A stretch of DNA of 64,000 bases, taken from Bradyrhizobium diazoefficiens (GTDB taxonomy: Bacteria; Pseudomonadota; Alphaproteobacteria; Rhizobiales; Xanthobacteraceae). Of the stretch, positions 63,201 through 64,000 are shown in pieces. Position numbers and translations under genes: made by a program. Below the pieces are notes generated by a model. The model had not been told where the DNA came from, did not search any database, and saw nothing but the letters and a program-made list of their open reading frames with translations. How positions within the stretch are numbered: the stretch's first letter is position 1; every line of letters starts with the position of its first letter. The stretch lies in contig NZ_JAFCJE010000010.1 in the NCBI RefSeq assembly GCF_018131185.1, positions 62,001-126,000 on the forward strand. Reading direction: 5' to 3'.

Positions 63201-64000
63201 CCACGACCACCGCGTCGATCGACGCCGCCGGCAATGTCGGCACGCTCGGTTTCCTGACCGGCAATACGTCGGGCGGCTCTTCGGTCGGCGGCGCGCTCAA
63301 TCTCGTCCAGTTCAACACCAACACCATTGCCGGCGTTTCGGACCGCGCGACGCTCCGGGCGGCGGACGACATCGCCGTCAACGCGATCACGTCGGACCAG
63401 TTCGTCGCCGTCGCGCCGTCGTCCGGCAAGGCCGCGGGCGCGCTGGCGCTGAACGGCATCACCTCGCTCGGCTTCCTGAACAACACGACGCATGCGTCGA
63501 TCTCGAGCCAGGCCACCGTCTATGCTCCGACCGTTGGCATCCTGGCGCAGCAGGATCTGTCGGTCGTGACGCTTGCCGGCGCGATGAGCCGCAACACGAG
63601 CGGAGGTTCGGCGGTTGGCTTGGCGGTCGCCTATCTCGGTGCAAATGCCGACACCTCCGCCTATATTGGCGACAACCATTCCGACATCCGCCCGGGCCCG
63701 TTCAGCGCCAACGATCCGTTTGCTGGCACGAGCGGCGGGAGCGGCGCGGTCAATGTCGACAATCTCACGATCAGCGCGACCACGTCGGGCCGCATCACCG
63801 CGGCCGCCGTCGCGGCGTCGATCTCCGAGCCGGCCGCATCGAGCTTCTCCGACAAGGCGGGCGCTGCCGGAGCCGGCGCGACCGGGGGAACCGCGGGCAT
63901 TACGACGGCCGTGAGCAAGATCGGCTCAAGTTCGGGATCGAGCACCGACGGCTTCAGCATCGATCTGGCCGGAAGCTCCTCAGTGAGCGACGTCTCACTC
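60203..64000 (+). CDS. Filamentous haemagglutinin/LktA-type adhesin (C-terminus outside window)
   Basis: A giant exported adhesin; 1266 codons are visible and the frame is open at the right edge. The N-terminus has an extended charged leader with a hydrophobic core (MSLLCAMQMVFLPVYSV) before AQTPN, as in two-partner-secretion exoproteins. The haemagglutination-activity domain follows (about residues 45-200), with NAFNSFSQFSVGQGN, VNGTLNSYMNGAIGGNVYF and ADPKGFVVGRSGVVNVG. After this come long Ala/Ser/Thr/Asn-rich beta-helical repeats containing periodic GNVT, GNIL and IDA motifs, resembling LktA-family filamentous adhesins. It should be secreted by a TpsB-type transporter, not seen here. Confidence 0.88.
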   Translation, partial: MRGPSARQDEDEPGLRGLARFRSMSLLCAMQMVFLPVYSVRVQAQTPNVIIPDGRTGTSLQTSGSVTNVTTSTVSGNNAFNSFSQFSVGQGNTVNLQLPTGTQNLVNIVRDAPVYVNGTLNSYMNGAIGGNVYFADPKGFVVGRSGVVNVGSLNVSTPTREFTDSLVGAGGQINQSAVGNLMAGSFPVSPDGNIRIYGRVNAQDGVRLTGQNVFVGGASQRDIANLDHAAKFAASVNSKGLRSASAITVSNGSIHIGAVNNARVNGRLTARSKTTAPSSITVQAGNNIEIGKNAGLNIASTTGNSGEIRLKAAQNLTVAGGAKFNASSKAGNAGLVDFSANGVIDVGRGVSVNVAAPNGKAGTLLFDPIDLVIGDATQGDSGVTLSNSSIANALAGLSAGADYLVQADNSITLAAHAMIDARRLDGAGHSTGNANNVIIDAPNIDIKNGAQILAQTVNFGGTNYADGNVTLRATASDIKLSGQATAATAITVDGKITGGTVSITATSTAVSSFLDGSPVGALALVGSTLAGSLLGLNGGYVAASATATININSHADINGRGDVTISAHASETASDPAIASTLLGSLTPVAAGVVVGKIDGIATTNVASGATINAGGNLEIKALNDATIAVSALAASTSAQIVPTVAYSKGSVTTIANVESGAHIAAGTVSTSGSTLKVRAINNNSFSTSATSVAAPGLGASGAVGGAFAISDITTSVTATLGASLGTDAANRMNGSVLVEATSDTTSNSTMASSIAGLPALIAAIERGLRAVTAPTSIIQDHMSSLVPLNFNFKAAGALALASSTQSATAAIAQNPSGGAPSIYASGNVAVASNVIDRGVRSNATASAITKDVVSGESTAISAAVAWGNFTHNSNAYVGSGTLINAANIAVDATTELPITNTWLKWDGLGATLSHLNGSFGVGGNILTSYANATADAGDTIGISGSLNHFVVNNNTTAWVAGSASLTATCTIAACGSSWAAGMDNGDVHTYDATIQIAATTTTASIDAAGNVGTLGFLTGNTSGGSSVGGALNLVQFNTNTIAGVSDRATLRAADDIAVNAITSDQFVAVAPSSGKAAGALALNGITSLGFLNNTTHASISSQATVYAPTVGILAQQDLSVVTLAGAMSRNTSGGSAVGLAVAYLGANADTSAYIGDNHSDIRPGPFSANDPFAGTSGGSGAVNVDNLTISATTSGRITAAAVAASISEPAASSFSDKAGAAGAGATGGTAGITTAVSKIGSSSGSSTDGFSIDLAGSSSVSDVSL

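Noticed and set aside
62294..63679. Minus-strand frame of 461 codons inside the adhesin
   Set aside because: Antisense shadow of the repeat region; no motif or ribosome-binding site.
60203..64000. CRISPR-like or tandem DNA repeats in the adhesin
   Set aside because: Periodicity is at the protein level (short beta-helix motifs), not in exact DNA repeats with spacers.

Overview
The window is GC-rich DNA from an alphaproteobacterium, most likely Bradyrhizobium or a close relative. The basis is strongly GC-biased third codon positions, dispersed palindromic elements of a type familiar from Bradyrhizobium intergenic DNA, a complete norEFCBQD cluster, and a large number of ABC importers and LysR regulators. 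No rRNA, tRNA, CRISPR array, phage or insertion sequence was recognised. Both edges cut genes: a substrate-binding protein at the left and a giant filamentous adhesin at the right.

Layout. (1) 1-6.6 kb: a cluster with a NrtA/SsuA/TauA-type binding protein, a Crp/Fnr regulator, a DUF971 protein, a ferredoxin-NADP reductase, an AprA-like flavoprotein, an AprB-like ferredoxin and a HEAT-repeat protein. The genes share a sequence element (AACTAATYG) in their upstream regions. I consider this the best candidate for an undescribed system: an APS-reductase-like enzyme outside any sulfate-reduction setting. (2) 6.7-20.5 kb: non-phosphorylative pentose and hexose catabolism, with a XylX-type dehydratase, the YtfQRT-YjfF importer, a GntR regulator, an L-arabinose/D-galactose dehydrogenase, a mutarotase, an SMP-30 lactonase and the ChvE-GguAB importer. 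(3) 20.6-28.3 kb: an AraC regulator, an orphan response regulator, and the nitric oxide reductase cluster with FixK/NnrR-type boxes and a divergent 51-residue membrane protein. (4) 28.3-37.9 kb: polyol use, with a HAD phosphatase, SorC regulator, SmoEFGK-type importer, SDR dehydrogenase, FGGY kinase carrying the TCSLV signature and PfkB kinase. Two matching operators tie the regulator operon to the transport operon.

(5) 37.9-47.6 kb: LysR, amidase, a complete dipeptide-type importer (permeases, ATPases and binding protein in that order) and a second amidase. (6) 47.8-51.6 kb: a lower-GC patch of short genes (LysR, GFA-family protein, NTF2-like protein, methyltransferase, DUF1330), possibly acquired. 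(7) 51.8-59.1 kb: a CorA/ZntB transporter, an MhqD/MhqO-like quinone-detoxification pair with a divergent LysR, and a hybrid histidine kinase overlapping the gene of a periplasmic binding protein, arranged like TorT-TorS. (8) 59.4-64 kb: a secreted protein followed by a filamentous-haemagglutinin/LktA-type adhesin that runs off the window.

Functional logic: three sugar or polyol importers each feed enzymes encoded beside them. In all three, the binding-protein gene is separated from the next transporter gene by a strong hairpin, which could raise binding-protein expression. Protein functions are inferred from remembered family motifs and gene context; no database search was possible.
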